A stretch of DNA of 64,000 nucleotides from Amia ocellicauda. Lineage: Eukaryota; Chordata; Actinopteri; Amiiformes; Amiidae. How positions within the stretch are numbered: position 1 is the first letter of the stretch; each line of letters opens with the position of its first letter. The stretch covers positions 32,404,749 through 32,468,748 of the forward strand of contig NC_089858.1 in the NCBI RefSeq assembly GCF_036373705.1. Reading direction: 5' to 3'. The position numbers and the translations under genes are program-made. Under the pieces are notes generated by a model, which did not search any database, was not told the DNA's origin, and saw only the letters and a program-made list of their open reading frames with translations. Shown piece by piece: positions 1 to 28,850 of this stretch.

Positions 1-682
1 GGGGTAGAGCAGAAAACACAGGACACTGCAGAGCTGCCCATCCCTGCTATAGACAAATTAAAGGGGAACACACAGTTTGCAAAAACATTATTTCTCTAAT
101 GCTGGTGGAAAGGAGAAAATACTCTCTCTGCCTTCGCTGTTTTTCCTGCAGCCGTGGGCAAAGCAAGACATGGAAACTATAATTATTATCAAGGAGAGAG
201 ACTGTTAAAAGCTAACACTCCGGTTGACTTGGTAATACGTACTCAAATTGACACAAATTGATGACAACACATCCTGAAACCCTAAAAGAGCAAACATGCT
301 GGCTTTTGACATTTGCCATTATTGTTATGTTTTAAAAGTGATTTATATGATAGAAGCAACCAGGAAGAGTGCTACACAGCTTACATTTACACTAAATGTA
401 AAGCTAGACTGAGCTGGTGTTAAGATATGTATTTGTCTTAGGAAAAACTGCAGAACAAAATGCATACTTCTACAGAAAACTACCTGATGTACTGCAATCA
501 TACCCCCATTTTAAGATGCTTTTATTAGAACTTGCATAAAAAAGAGATTTAGAATACTCTTTAATTGTAATAAAAATTAGTTGTTTAGTAATACCAAATG
601 GGTCATTCCTTAAGGTGGTATCAGTTTATCAGATTGGATCCTCTCAGTGGCATTAATACCCCACCTCCCCTCTCTGGCTCAC
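1..682 (-). other. NOB1 intron before its last exon (no gene seen)
   Basis: This AT-rich stretch lies between the splice donor of the last visible NOB1 exon and the left edge of the window. I searched both strands for the expected NOB1 C-terminus (a basic tail rich in K and R) and did not find it, so the terminal exon must lie to the left of position 1. No other gene or repeat was recognised here. Confidence 0.6.
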
Positions 683-3370
683 CTTCAGTCCCTTGGGGTT
701 CAGCACCTTGGGGTTCTTGGAGAGATGCATCTGCAGACTGCCATCCTCATTGACCGTCACCGCGATCTTCTTCAGGGTCTTATTCCCGCAATGCGGACAG
801 AACACTTTGGTCATGTTCGTTGTGCTCCTAAAAGGACAACAGCATATTGCCATAGTCCATAGTTAGCAGTAGGTATCACTTTTTCACTACACATTGTAAG
901 ATGCAAAATGTAGGTAAAAATCAACAACACTGTTTTCCACAATTCCAAACAGTAGAGTAGTTTGCTCAGACACACTCACTTGAAGCAGGCGTGACATCGC
1001 AGGATGTAGTTCCTGGCCTGCTTAATAAGCATCCCATTGACTGAGAGCACGTGGAGCCCGATCTGAATGAGGACATTCTGTTTGAAAAGGAAAAAAGATA
1101 TTGAACACCATAAAATTTCAGGATTTCTTCAGAATTATGTTGTAAAAAACTCATCCTAGATATTGTTGTTTGTTCAAAATAAACAGCCCTAGCAGAGTGT
1201 TACCTGCATGGCAAAGTCTGTGGTCAGGCAGCCCACTTTCACATCTGCCGGAGTCTCGCAGGTCCCCATGTCCACCTGGAGCTGTTTGATGTTGCTGGGA
1301 GTGATCCAGTCTCCGCCACTTTCATCTTCCTCCTCCTCGCTCCCTCCATATGTATCACCCTCCTCCTCCTCCTCTTCCTCACAGTCCCTGGTGGTCTGAG
1401 ACTCCAGCCGGGCTTCCTCGCCAGAGAAGACTTTCTCAGTGCCTGCCTTGGAGCCGTCCACGACTGAAACAGCCTCGGTGCCCTGCAGAGAGACGAACAA
1501 GTCTCTCAATACCAGAGGCAAAGTGAGCCGAAAACTGAAAACCATTCAAACTGTAACCAAAAAACTGTACAAAACAAAAGTGTTAAGTTCTTTACCAGCA
1601 CAACACATTTATTTTATATATATGAGGACACTATCGATAATTTAAAATAAACATGCAAGTAAGGAAGTGCAATTTCAGTGCATAACTATATTTCAAACAT
1701 CTATTTTTTGGCATCCACTTAAATTTGAGTCATACTGGCTTCTTTTTCCTATAAAAAAGCGCACGCACACACACACACACACACAAAGAAGAAGCAATGT
1801 TTGCTGACCTCTCACATGCTGCAAGGATATAAAAGCTTTGGCTTTGTGCAGTGCACAGGGTAGGAGATACTGGTGTTATGCCACTACTCACCAGTAACTC
1901 CAGCAGCTCGGCCTCAATGCTGGGCAGCGGGTTTCTCCAGAACTGGAAGGTATTGAACTCTGCAGGAGTGGAGCTCTTTGTCCGAGAGGAATTCCCCCGG
2001 ACTCCAGCTGGCTTCTCTGAAGTCTTCTGCTTCCATTGAGGGAAAAAAATATATTTAAATCAAATTCTTAATTGTGCATTGTTTTAAATCACTGAATCTG
2101 GGCTATCCTGTATATCTCCTTAGACTCTAGTTGCATTCTTAATACACCCTACCCTGACTCACCTTTGACGGCAGGTGGAACCCAACGATGTTGACAGGTG
2201 CTTCTGGGTGACGCTGAGTGCTGCATACTTTTATCTGATAAGAATAATAAATACATTATCAACTTATATTCTTCATATCAAAGCACCAATAATATGTTTA
2301 GGCTCTTTCATCTGCCTACCTTTACTTCTGGTTCTTTCTTCAGGTGTGTCACCCCGACTTGTTCCGATTCCAGCTGGTAAGTCAGGGCCAGAACTTTGAT
2401 GTCCGTCGCCGAGAGGCTGGGATAGTCCCCAGTCTTCTTGGAGAACTCCGTTACTGGAATAAAGGAAACATATGTTTTATAGAGAAGATATTGGTCTAAT
2501 TCTTTGATATAGTAAATAACAGTGAAGCATCAAAGTGTAAATATGCCTTTTCCAATTAATTATAAAGTATAGCCATTTACTGTTAATCAAGTGAGATTGT
2601 GCTTTACTAATAGTAATCGAATGAGTGTCTTTTGCTATTATTATCTGTTTGCCATAACCACTTTGAAATGGAGTTGTATTTGTACACAGTTCATGGGTCA
2701 ACATGCAGAACTACATCGTGTAACATGAACAGAAATACATACATACATACATAGATGGATAACTGCAGTCTCACCTATTTTAACAAATTCAGGAAAGGGC
2801 TCCTTGAACTGCAGAGTATACGGTAGAAAAGCCAAGCTCTTTCTGGTCTCCTTGTCGCGGATTTCATTCACAACTTCTTTTATTGTGTAAATGTTCTTCC
2901 CGATCTCCTAAAATAAGACAAACATATAAAACATTGTATATAAATGTATATGGTCTATTATTAAAGCTGCCTTATTCGATGTGTAACAATTAAGGCAGCA
3001 ACATTTTATTCGTTTGTCACAATGTAACCAAGAGGCTAAATACTTAGTCCCACGTATTTATCACGAAAGTATGATGCAATGAAATGTATACAGTGTGGTG
3101 GAATAACATTGATCATAATGTTTCTCGGCAAAAACACATTTGTGTTGACAGTGATTCTACTGCACAGTGCGACACAAACGGCCACTATTAAATAGATTAT
3201 GATTTTAACACTCAGGTTTACATATATATATATATATATATATAGAGAGAATATTTTTAAGGGAAAAGGAGACCCGTTGCTCCGATCACTGATTTTCTCA
3301 CCTGTAGTGGTGCTTTCTTCAAAAAGGCCCCAGCATCAGCAACAACATGCTCCACAGTGGCGGCAGACAT
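683..3370 (-). CDS. nob1: RNA-binding protein NOB1, 20S pre-rRNA D-site endonuclease (3'-partial)
   Basis: NOB1 is the PIN-domain endonuclease that makes the final 3' cut of 18S rRNA on cytoplasmic pre-40S particles. Coding exons on the minus strand: 3302-3370, 2775-2907, 2320-2453, 2163-2234, 1892-2026, 1204-1482, 980-1077 and 683-827. They sum to 1065 nt (355 codons) with every junction in frame and GT-AG borders. The start context reads MSAATVEHVVADAGAFL, with D12 in the place of the PIN catalytic aspartate. Later landmarks are TDIKVLALTYQLE (PIN domain), an acidic run of glutamates, GGDWITPSNIKQ, and the zinc ribbon built from RCHACFK and VFCPHCGNKT. The human protein is about 412 aa, so roughly 60 C-terminal residues lie outside the window. 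The exact start of the fifth exon is slightly uncertain because CAG AAG offers two in-frame acceptors. The gene is head to head with WDR59. Confidence 0.95.
1763..1786. repeat. (AC)n microsatellite in a NOB1 intron
   Basis: Short run of alternating A and C between the fifth and sixth NOB1 exons. Confidence 0.85.
3221..3242. repeat. (TA)n microsatellite in NOB1 intron 1
   Basis: Uninterrupted alternating T and A, just downstream of NOB1 exon 1 in the gene's direction. Confidence 0.85.
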
Positions 3371-3754
3371 CTTGAAAAATACCAATCACAAACCTCTCGA
3401 ACGATCACTATAGTTCGCGTTCTGGCGGCGCAGATTCCAGCACAGATGCGCAGATCTGCAGAATCCCACAGACGCCATTGGTGGAGCCGAGCAGATCTGC
3501 GAACATCTGCGCCACACGCACACGACGTATACTCCAGATGGACTGCCCCCTACTGCCAAAGTGTCGCACTACAGTATTTGTTTATGTATCTTAATTCATT
3601 AAAAATATTGAATATAAAATGTCAAACACAACTATATATTTTAGCACATTTGCAAATATCGGCATCCCCCCCAAAAAACAAATGAAACCCCCCACTAAAC
3701 GTATATGAGGTGACGTCATGGTGTTGTTGTGATGATGCGCAGGACGGAGGCAAG
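3371..3754. promoter_or_regulatory. Compact bidirectional promoter of NOB1 and WDR59
   Basis: Only 384 bp separate the two divergent start codons. Visible motifs are CCAAT boxes in both orientations (about 3383 and 3475), a perfect cAMP-response palindrome TGACGTCA at 3711-3718, and AAGATGGCGGC at 3753-3763, which overlaps the WDR59 start codon and matches the YY1-type motif common in housekeeping promoters. The palindrome GCAGATCTGC occurs twice (3450-3459 and 3491-3500) in a stretch with further CAGAT copies. No TATA box stands out. That both genes are driven from here is inferred from the geometry. Confidence 0.75.
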
Positions 3755-20459
<16,705 letters not shown>

Positions 20460-21780
20460 GCCGGACGGAGGACAGACGCCCCCACCCACAGCTGCCTCCA
20501 GCACACTGTCTCCAGTGTGTTTCTCCCTCCGTTTCCCAGATTGCACGAGCTGTTCAATGCACCCGTCTCCCATGAAAATGATGACTGTATTGTAAATCTG
20601 GAGACCATTATGAGGGCTTTTTGTCTTCCACAACAGAAGTGTCAACCAGTGGGTGCACTACAGGAAAGCCAAGGCATTACTCAATCGTCCATGAGAGGAA
20701 ACTTAATCCAAGCCTGTTTTAATTCCAGCTGATATAAGGCACTTATTAATATAACCTTGCAACTCCATAGCAGATTGATCCATTTGACTGAAATTAAACC
20801 ATTAGATGTTTATCTTACAGTATTACCAACCCAGGACTGTAATTTTGAAGCCAATTAATTGCCTGCAAAAAAAGACTGTCTGACAGATCATGAATAATAA
20901 CTGAGTAATAGCAAAAGATGTTACTTCCGACTGTATTTTGGTACAATAATATTAAGTTTGTCTTCTGTACATCCATTGTAATGTGGTGTGAAAGCCTGAA
21001 GCATCGATGTGGAAATTGGGTAGAGACATTCCCAGGCCCTGTTAGGAAGGGAGTTTTAAACTTACGTTGTGCTTATGTTGTGTGAAAGTCCATTATTCCC
21101 ACTTTAATTGCAGAGAAAATTGCTTACTGGTATTTCTCTTGTCAGACATCATACAAAACTCGAATCACACAACCAGCTGTCTAAACTCATGTTTGATGCA
21201 CAGATAATACTATGAATACAGGGAAACCGCAGGGTTTACATGACACTGTAATGCAGGATTGATGGTTGCGATAGGAAGCTTCGATTTAGTCAGAAAGAAG
21301 AACATATTTTGCAGTTTGTGTCTACTGTGGGTTTGAATTACAAGATCAGGTTTAGGAAGTGGGGTGGGATTAATAACCCAGGCAGCTGTTTGGTCTGTGA
21401 AGCATTTCTGTGATCTAGAATGTGTAGGCTTTTGTCTGAGCCAATATAATGGGGAACTAGGAGTGACCTGGCTTCAGCTTCTGTTCTTCATTTCATCATG
21501 AGGACAGAGGTTGGACTGTAGCTTTAACACCCATTATGCTTGGTCTGAACTCCTGCTCTGAGCCTGAGCCCAAAGCTGTGCGTGGCGTTTCATTACAGTA
21601 AGGGGAATCGCATTTGTACAGGGTTGAATTCACACTAACGCTATGAATGTGAACTTTGTCAAGATTATGTTCAAATGTAAACTTAACCAGTTTGTAAAGG
21701 AAAGATGAAATGTATGTATATACACACACACATATATATCAAAATGTTTAAAGAAATAAATGCTTTTCATAATACATTTT
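20460..21780 (+). other. WDR59 3' untranslated region
   Basis: Follows the TGA at 20457-20459. The clearest polyadenylation signal is AATAAA at 21755-21760, which would give a 3' UTR of about 1.3 kb. No other gene was seen on either strand. A short CA/TA repeat precedes the signal. Confidence 0.6.
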
Positions 21781-22629
21781 TCTTCAACACTCCTTCACAG
21801 GGCAGGGTGTGTCCTATAGGCTCCAGTTCATAGCAGTGCTGTTTTCGGTCAACAGTTGCCAGGCAGGGCGCGATCGGCTGAGGACACCTGAGGCGGTGGG
21901 GGTGGACGCTGGCTGGGGAAGACTCGGACTTATAGCATTGTAGGGAGGGCTGATGCAGGTGTCACTGGCAGCTCTGCAGCCTCTGTCACCCAGTGAGCCA
22001 AGAAATACCCAGGCTGAGGTGAAACCCTCCTAAAACACATGCCGGTGTGCAATCTTTCTGAAATGTTTCTTGCAGGCCTACAAGTAATTTTAAGTAGGTT
22101 AAAAAAAAAAGCAACACAAGCCACCAATGGTAACATTTATAGTAATTTACAGATTTGTTATGTGGTTACAATGAAGTGAATATGTAGAAGTATGCTCTCG
22201 GGGATTTCCCTGCACTGGGTGTAAGGGTTGCAGTCCCGCTGTGCTGCGGGGATCCCAGCCTGCCGTGCGCCTCGTCTGCTGTTATTGTTCAATAGCTCCT
22301 TAGTAACGCGGTTTGTGTGTAAATGTCATTGGCAGACAGTAACTGCGACACCCAACAGTGCTGTGCATTGACGTTGGAGCAGCGAGGGATAGTGTAGGTG
22401 CTAACGGCACCAGCCCGCTCGTCCTGGCCGGTTGCGCTGCACAGTCCTGCGAGTTGGAAGGGTTTATTGCATTTAAATGGTCCGTCTGTGGGAATTAAAT
22501 AACATTTAAGCGGCAGTATATATACATTTTGGCTGTTTGTTCTGAGCTGCACCAGAGAGCAAGATATCGCGGCGAAGCGCTTGTTGCGATCAGGGTCACT
22601 TCACCCCGCAGCGCACAGCCAGTCACAGC
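21781..22629 (+). promoter_or_regulatory. CFAP20 upstream region and 5' UTR
   Basis: Intergenic stretch between the WDR59 polyadenylation signal and the CFAP20 start. CpG density rises from about 22360 onward, and a TATA-like run TATATATA sits at 22518-22525, about 105 bp before the start codon. A convincing full RFX X-box, expected for many ciliary genes, was not found by eye. The transcription start is not determined. Confidence 0.45.
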
Positions 22630-25613
22630 ATGTTCAAAAACACGTTTCAGAGCGGCTTCCTCTCCGTCCTGTACAGCGTCGGCAGCAAACCCCTGCAGAT
22701 ATGGGACAAGAAGGTGAGAGGACATCCGCTGTCCGGTTTTTCAGCCGTTTGACCTTGGTGACCGGCTGACCCAGTGCATGCTCGTTTTGTCGCGTACTCT
22801 TCTTTTCACTATGTACTGGTGAATTAGTCGGTAAATGTTCAAATGTTCTGTATTTGTACTGCTGTTAAGTGTAGTCAGCATGGTCTTGCTAATTGCATAT
22901 GGTTTTCCTGGGGAAGTTTATAACCTCTTTTCCAGCAGTCTACCTGATGTTTATAGGCAACATCAATATGTTATTTGAAATAGTCTGTCCAAGTCTGCTT
23001 GCAAGCTCCTCTTGGAGATAAAGGCATCTGCCAAATCCCTAAAAAGTCAGATTTTGTGTTGTTAGGTCCGCAATGGCCACATCAAGAGGATCACGGACAA
23101 CGACATCCAGTCCCTGGTTCTGGAGATTGAGGGCACTAACGTCAGGTACTACTGGAGACCAACCATTCACCTGGACATTGTCGCTTACTGCATTTGGTTG
23201 TATACTTTAACAAAACTAAATTGTTGAATGAACGTATGAGTCACATGTTTGAAAAATGTAATTGCATAACCTGGTGCTTATTGATTACTCACAGGGAGCA
23301 CACCAGTCAACAGCAGAACCTATTGGGAGCTTTGACACTGTTGGAAACTTACTGAATAACTTGCCTTTGAAATTCTGTATTGAACTAGAGCACTTTATTT
23401 CAAAGGATTTATGTTAAAAGATTGTTATATGGTGTATTGCATTGTTTGTGTTTACTCTTATACAAGAAGTAATAACCAACAAATCTTCATGTTTTTTCCA
23501 GAGTTTTTTCCAGAGTTGTGCAATGACTTTGACCTTGTTTTCCTGTTTTGCCCCTGTTGAAAATCAAGCCATGTGCTTCTTTTGTTGCTCCTCTTTCCAT
23601 CCAGTACAACATACATCACGTGCCCTGCAGACCCAAAGAAAACCCTGGGCATCAAGCTGCCCTTCCTGGTGATGATCATCAAGAACCTGAAGAAGTATTT
23701 TACCTTCGAGGTCCAGGTCAGAGACTTCTCTCCCCCTTCAGGCACTTCTTCTCACTGTCACAGTCGCGTCACAGCCTTTCCTACCCCACAGGATATATTA
23801 AAGGATAAAAGTACATTGCAAGAGAAAGGTATTCAAAAACATATTTCAGTTTTTAGTTCTGCTTTCCTCCTTTCCGTGTAATCTCACAAAAGTGTACATG
23901 AAGATGTGGATTGAGTCACAACTTTGACCAACCCAGCAACTGAAAATGAGCAACATTATGCTTTAAGGCAGGGGTGCACAACATGCGCCCAGCAGGCGAG
24001 ACACTTGAATACATGCTTTGTTAATTGTATTCCTTTCATAAAGTGTGGACTAGACTGTGATTATCAAACAAATACAACATTTAGGCTACCTCGACTCGGT
24101 GGTAATATACAGTGAAGCGTATAGGTCGATGAAAGCCTGCGGTTCACCCTGCGATACCAAATTACATTTTAAAAAGTTTAAAACAACCCATTTGTTCTGG
24201 GTAAAAACATGCAACGCAATCATCTTGTGTCTGTCTAACAACGCCATGTTGCTGTACCTTTATTCAGTGCAGCAATTACACGCTAATTAGCACTTTGCAG
24301 ATTGGTCACACCTGCTACATAATGGTAACCCGCCAGGTATTTAAGAACTGGTATGGCAGAGAAGTAAAGTTTCGATTTATTAATTGTTCTTCTAGGGCCT
24401 GTAATACAAAAACCAAGAGGTAGTACATTCACTTCTTTGTGTAGATAACCCCACTTATTGTACAATTTATACTTTTTTGAATTATGGAAAACACAGCTGT
24501 TATCTGGGGTAACATTAATATAACCACAGAACATGTACATTCACTGTATGGCTGCGTTTGTGTGCCTGCAGGTCCTGGATGAGAAGAATGTGCGCCGGCG
24601 GTTCCGTGCCAGCAACTACCAGAGCGCCACGCGGGTCAAGCCCTTCATCTGCACCATGCCCATGCGGCTGGACGACGGCTGGAACCAGATTCAGTTCAAC
24701 CTGTCCGACTTCACCCGCCGCGCGTATGGCACCAACTACATCGAGACCCTGCGTGTGCAGGTCAGACACAGCACTGTCCCCGGTGCGACTCGCAGCACCT
24801 CCAGCCTTGCAATGCAAGTCCTAGGTTTGCTATCGAAGGAGTTTACATGCATTGTTTTTATGCATGTGCACATCCAAAATAAACAGCCACGGAGAAGGAC
24901 AGGGTCAATCTTAAAAAACACTCCCATTTCATGTGTAAATGCTAATGAGATAATATATGCTTTAGTGACCGCATTTGTGCTGTTTATAGCTCAAAGATCC
25001 AAGAGTCTCTTCCATCCTTTTCTTGAAGAGAAGTTTGTTCCATCCTTGCTTTTATAAACAAAAGAGTTGTCTCCTGTTTTTAGTTTTAAAGGCACCTGCT
25101 TTTACTTCTCATGTCTTTAACTATAGCACATATTACATCCCCAAAACCGTGCTCTCAGTGCAAACCAGGCTGCTTGGCTGCCTTCATCTTTTGCTCTGAA
25201 CCAGTGGTCTCTAGCCATATACTCCTAGAGAGACCCAGACAATTGTTCCAAGTAATTTTCAACAGAACTATGAGTCGGGTTAATATTTACTACTTAAGTC
25301 AGTCATTGGTTAAACTACCATACGAATCGATGTATAGGTCACACCCTTGCATGAGTCGCCCCCTCTCTGAGAGCACAGTTTCAGGACTACAATGCAATTG
25401 AGGCCTTTGAATGAAAACCAGAAGATTTCTCTTTTGATGTACACCGTTCCTGCATTTGCGTTTGTTCGACAACCGTTCTGTGTCTCCTGTCTTTAGATTC
25501 ATGCCAACTGCCGGATCAGAAGGGTTTATTTCTCTGACCGACTGTACTCGGAAGACGAGCTGCCAGCAGAGTTCAAACTGTACCTCCCAGTCCAGAACAA
25601 GTCCAAGGTATGA
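22630..25613 (+). CDS. cfap20: Cilia- and flagella-associated protein 20 (BUG22/GTL3)
   Basis: CFAP20 is a small, very conserved protein of the axonemal inner junction between the A and B tubules; it also affects tubulin modification and centriole/cilium length. Exons: 22630-22713, 23066-23145, 23605-23716, 24572-24760 and 25497-25613, all in frame with GT-AG borders, giving 193 aa, the same length as human. It starts [20 protein letters not shown] and contains the family's hallmark blocks [50 protein letters not shown] and [17 protein letters not shown]. It ends QNKSKV followed by TGA. The last codons overlap a good donor-like AAG|GTATGA, so a further tiny exon could replace the final valine. 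An extra intergenic origin is not needed: it sits alone between WDR59 and MLKL, on the same strand. Confidence 0.95.
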
Positions 25614-25930
25614 AGAGGAGGACGGGGAAATAGTGTTACACAACACTTTCAGGATCACGAAGAATACTTTCTACAGGTTTTTGCTTCTGCTATTGTGTGG
25701 ATATTAAAGTCTAATCCGAAATGTTTCCCCCTTTATTTTCTGTTAGTTTTGTTATTGAAGAGTATACGCATTCTCTGACTGATTTTTCAGTTTCCTTCGT
25801 CAGCACTGAGCATGTAACCCACCCCAGTCATCTGCACGAATTACAACCTCGATCAAGAAACGTGTGGAACACGGTCTGCAGATTAGTCTAATTTATACAT
25901 GTGAAATAAATATTTATATGTTCAGAAAAA
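25614..25930 (+). other. CFAP20 3' UTR with polyadenylation signal
   Basis: AT-rich stretch after the stop. AATAAA at 25905-25910 is the nearest polyadenylation signal, giving a 3' UTR of about 300 bp. Confidence 0.55.
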
Positions 25931-26799
25931 AAATATATTTTATTTTTGTATTTATATTGCAGTAGAATTACAAGCATTAGTTGAGGCTTGCTCCACATCA
26001 GACACTGCAAGTAAATGTGTTTGTGTCTGTGATGTTTAAAACGCACTGCGTTTACTCGGGTCACTTTACGCCAGAAAAGTTTAGTTCTGTATCATGATTA
26101 TAGTATTTATTTAGAAACGTACTGATATAGTTTGATAGCTTAGAATTGTCTGTTGGTTATAATATCCAACTTAAAATGTAATCAACCAAAATAGCCTGTA
26201 TTTTTATTTTAAATTTTTACCTTGAAAATGCAAGCATTGCAAATGTTTTTTACTTTAATTTTGTAGAGAAATGACTGAAAAGACACTCATATGAGAAGAT
26301 TAGGTGTTGAAACACTAATGAATAAAATGCACATGGTTCCATTTTTTATTTTATTTATTTTTTTAATCTCAGAAAACGATTTCTTGCCAAACCAGTCAGC
26401 TGATGTTATGATGGATTACAATGAACAGGTCTGGTGGGGTACCGGGTGATTCCAGCTGGTGAACGTCTACCAATTAATACAATTGTTTTGACATGTTTTC
26501 ATATATACAGGGATGCTGCACAAGTTTTCAACAGAATCAAATAAATTATATTTCCCTACTTTTGGTGTGCATCTTATTTTTATTAATATTATTTTCATAT
26601 AAGTTGACCCAAACCAAAACAACACACTTACGTACAGACACAAAGAAAATGAATAGGAAACAGATACAAAACCAAACAAAAAATACAAAGTTTACAGTGA
26701 CTAATAAAGGCACTCTGCAAAACAAATATGTGCCTCTTTTTAAGGAAGTCATGCAAATCCTACAGCTACTCTTACACATTATCCACTGCAATACTGGTA
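25931..26799. other. AT-rich intergenic DNA, no gene seen
   Basis: Between CFAP20 and the presumed MLKL promoter. Only short open frames without recognisable domains occur on either strand. Confidence 0.6.
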
Positions 26800-27108
26800 T
26801 TAATTAAAGTGAAAGTACAGAGCTGCAGTTGCGCCACAGCACTATTGGACGAGCTGGGAAGTGCCACAATGGCAATGTGGGATTTCTGTGGGAAATCCCA
26901 GTGCTGTTGAAGAATGCAGTGACTCATGCAGTATTGGATAAGGACCTGGCCGATGGGCTGCCACTAGGACCTTGGGGAGGGTTTGTAAAAGAGGAGGAGT
27001 CTAGGAGGACCAGATGTCTTTTTGGTTTGAAGAAAGCGCAGGTTTCAGTAGAGCTGCAGAAGAGCGAGGAGCAGCATCTTGAGCCGCAGAGCTGAGTTAC
27101 AACAACAG
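26800..27108 (+). promoter_or_regulatory. Presumed MLKL promoter and non-coding first exon
   Basis: The MLKL start codon lies two bases after a splice acceptor at 30070, so a non-coding first exon is expected upstream. The best candidate ends at 27108 with ACAACAG|GTAACT. Upstream and within it are a palindromic kappa-B site GGGAAATCCC (26890-26899), an AP-1 site TGACTCA (26920-26926) and an IRF-type element AAAGTGAAAGTA (26806-26817). Further along, in the putative intron, are a CRE TGACGTCA (27256-27263) and GAAAGTGAAA (27270-27279). The exon is inferred; the motifs are read directly. Confidence 0.5.
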
Positions 27109-28517
27109 GTAACTTTTTAAACGAGACTTTACAATGTGTCCAGAAAGAGGTCTAATATAGTATAATATTAATGTACTTTTTGGGTGTATGTAGTCTTAGG
27201 TATAGGGGTTTATGGGAATGGATCTTGGAGGATCTCTGTCTGTAGCAGGATCAAATGACGTCAAATACAGAAAGTGAAAGGCACTGGCATGGTGTAACTG
27301 ACGAAAGGTGTTATCCTATTGTTTGGTGGTGTTTTTTTCCTACACTAAAGGAAAGGATAATACTATGTTCCTGTGTGGAAAGTAAAGTTTACATGTCCTG
27401 GAAATGAATCTTCGTGTGATGAATCTAATACAGTGATTACTAAACAGGCAGTGGGGAGCAAAGATAGTCTGTAGCTAATCTGTGCACAGACCCTACCTTA
27501 AAGCAGTTACTCTTGACTCTATTAAAGCTGTGCCACTTCTCATAAATCCATCAAATCTGAAGGTATTTGGACATGTTTTATCAAATGCATTTGGAAAACA
27601 GTGGATTTCAGTTATGGGTATTCATTTGGATACCTGTACTGTACATGAAACCTATGTAATATTGTTAATTTGTTTGCCCCCCATTTTTGCAGTTGTAGTA
27701 ATCACATTGATTTTAAGTATCTTTCTGTACTTCCCATTTTTGACGGTTGTCTTGTGATAATCAATGCTTTGTCTCACTTGCTCAGATTGTGTAATTAGGT
27801 ATATTCTTGTACATGCTTCATGGTGGTTGCACTTTAGCACTTCTCATTTTATGTTTCTCTTGCGTAATAGCTTAGCTGTGATTCTGCTCTTAGCCTGTTG
27901 CAATTTGGTACATACTCAGGAAGTGCTGCCTTTTGGATAACTTTTGTATGTTTAAGATAGAGAAGAGAAACTGACAGCAACTTCCTTTAAAATCTCCTTA
28001 CTCACACTTGAAATAAAGCTATGCAGGCAAATATTTTGAGAGTGTGTTACGTGGCATAATTTTCACCATGTTAACTGCTGATTACAAGTGTGATCATTGG
28101 CTGACATTGATATTGATATAATCATGACAGGTATAACTTACTTATGGGAATAAACACCTTCAAGGTAAACATTGACAGACAACCATAAATGAATAATGGC
28201 AGATTTAATGAGACTGGGCATATAATAACATCCTATGGCCATTCATTATTCATGGTTTTGGGTAGTTTTTGTGTTTTGTTTGGAAATACCTCATGTGGTG
28301 AAGTATTCTGTATGTCCTGTTGCTCTGTGTAGGGTGTGATCCCTGTGTCCAAGATGTGGCTGAATAAAGATGTTGATGTTCTGAGCAGGAATAAGGGAAG
28401 TCTGGAACAAACTGCTCAACCATAATGTTTAAGCAGACTCGGGTTTCCTTCAAGAAATGGCTAAATGGAATTCTGCGATTTTTACATTGCATTTAGAACT
28501 GCTACATGACCCAGATT
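27109..28517. other. Presumed MLKL intron 1, first part, no gene seen
   Basis: AT-rich DNA without recognisable coding sequence. It contains the CRE and second IRF-like element listed with the MLKL promoter. Confidence 0.5.
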
Positions 28518-28850
28518 TTAGAACATAAGAAAGTTTACAATCAAAAGGAGGCCGTTCGACCCATCGTGCTCGTTTGGTGTCCATTAATAATTGAGTGATC
28601 CAAGGATACTATGCAGTCTATTTTTAAATGTTCCCAAATTGTTGGCTTCAACCACATCGCTGGGGAGTTTGTTCAGATTGTGACGCCTCTCTGTGTGAAG
28701 ACTTGATTCAAGTCCCCACGTAGTCTCCTCTGTTCCAGGGTGAAAAGGTTCAGGTCCTCAGTCTCTCAGTAGGACGTTCCCTTCAGACCTGGAATAAGTC
28801 TGGTTGCTCTCCTCTGAACTGCCTCTAGAGCAGCGATATCTTTCTTGAAG
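28518..28850 (-). mobile_element. LINE 3' tail fragment (antisense)
   Basis: Read on the minus strand, this region translates in pieces as LNKLPSDVVEANNLGTFKNR, the conserved C-terminal tail found after reverse transcriptase in CR1/L2-like LINEs, followed by the GGAGGCC-containing 3' end. A frameshift interrupts it. The same family occurs on the plus strand at 35335-35583. Confidence 0.7.

Noticed and set aside
21840-21880. GTTGCCAGGCA, possible half RFX X-box upstream of CFAP20
   Set aside because: Only one half-site is evident and it is about 770 bp from the start codon.
23966-24010. CAGGGGTGCACAAC resembling a hAT terminus in a CFAP20 intron
   Set aside because: Only one end was seen and no matching inverted end was found nearby.
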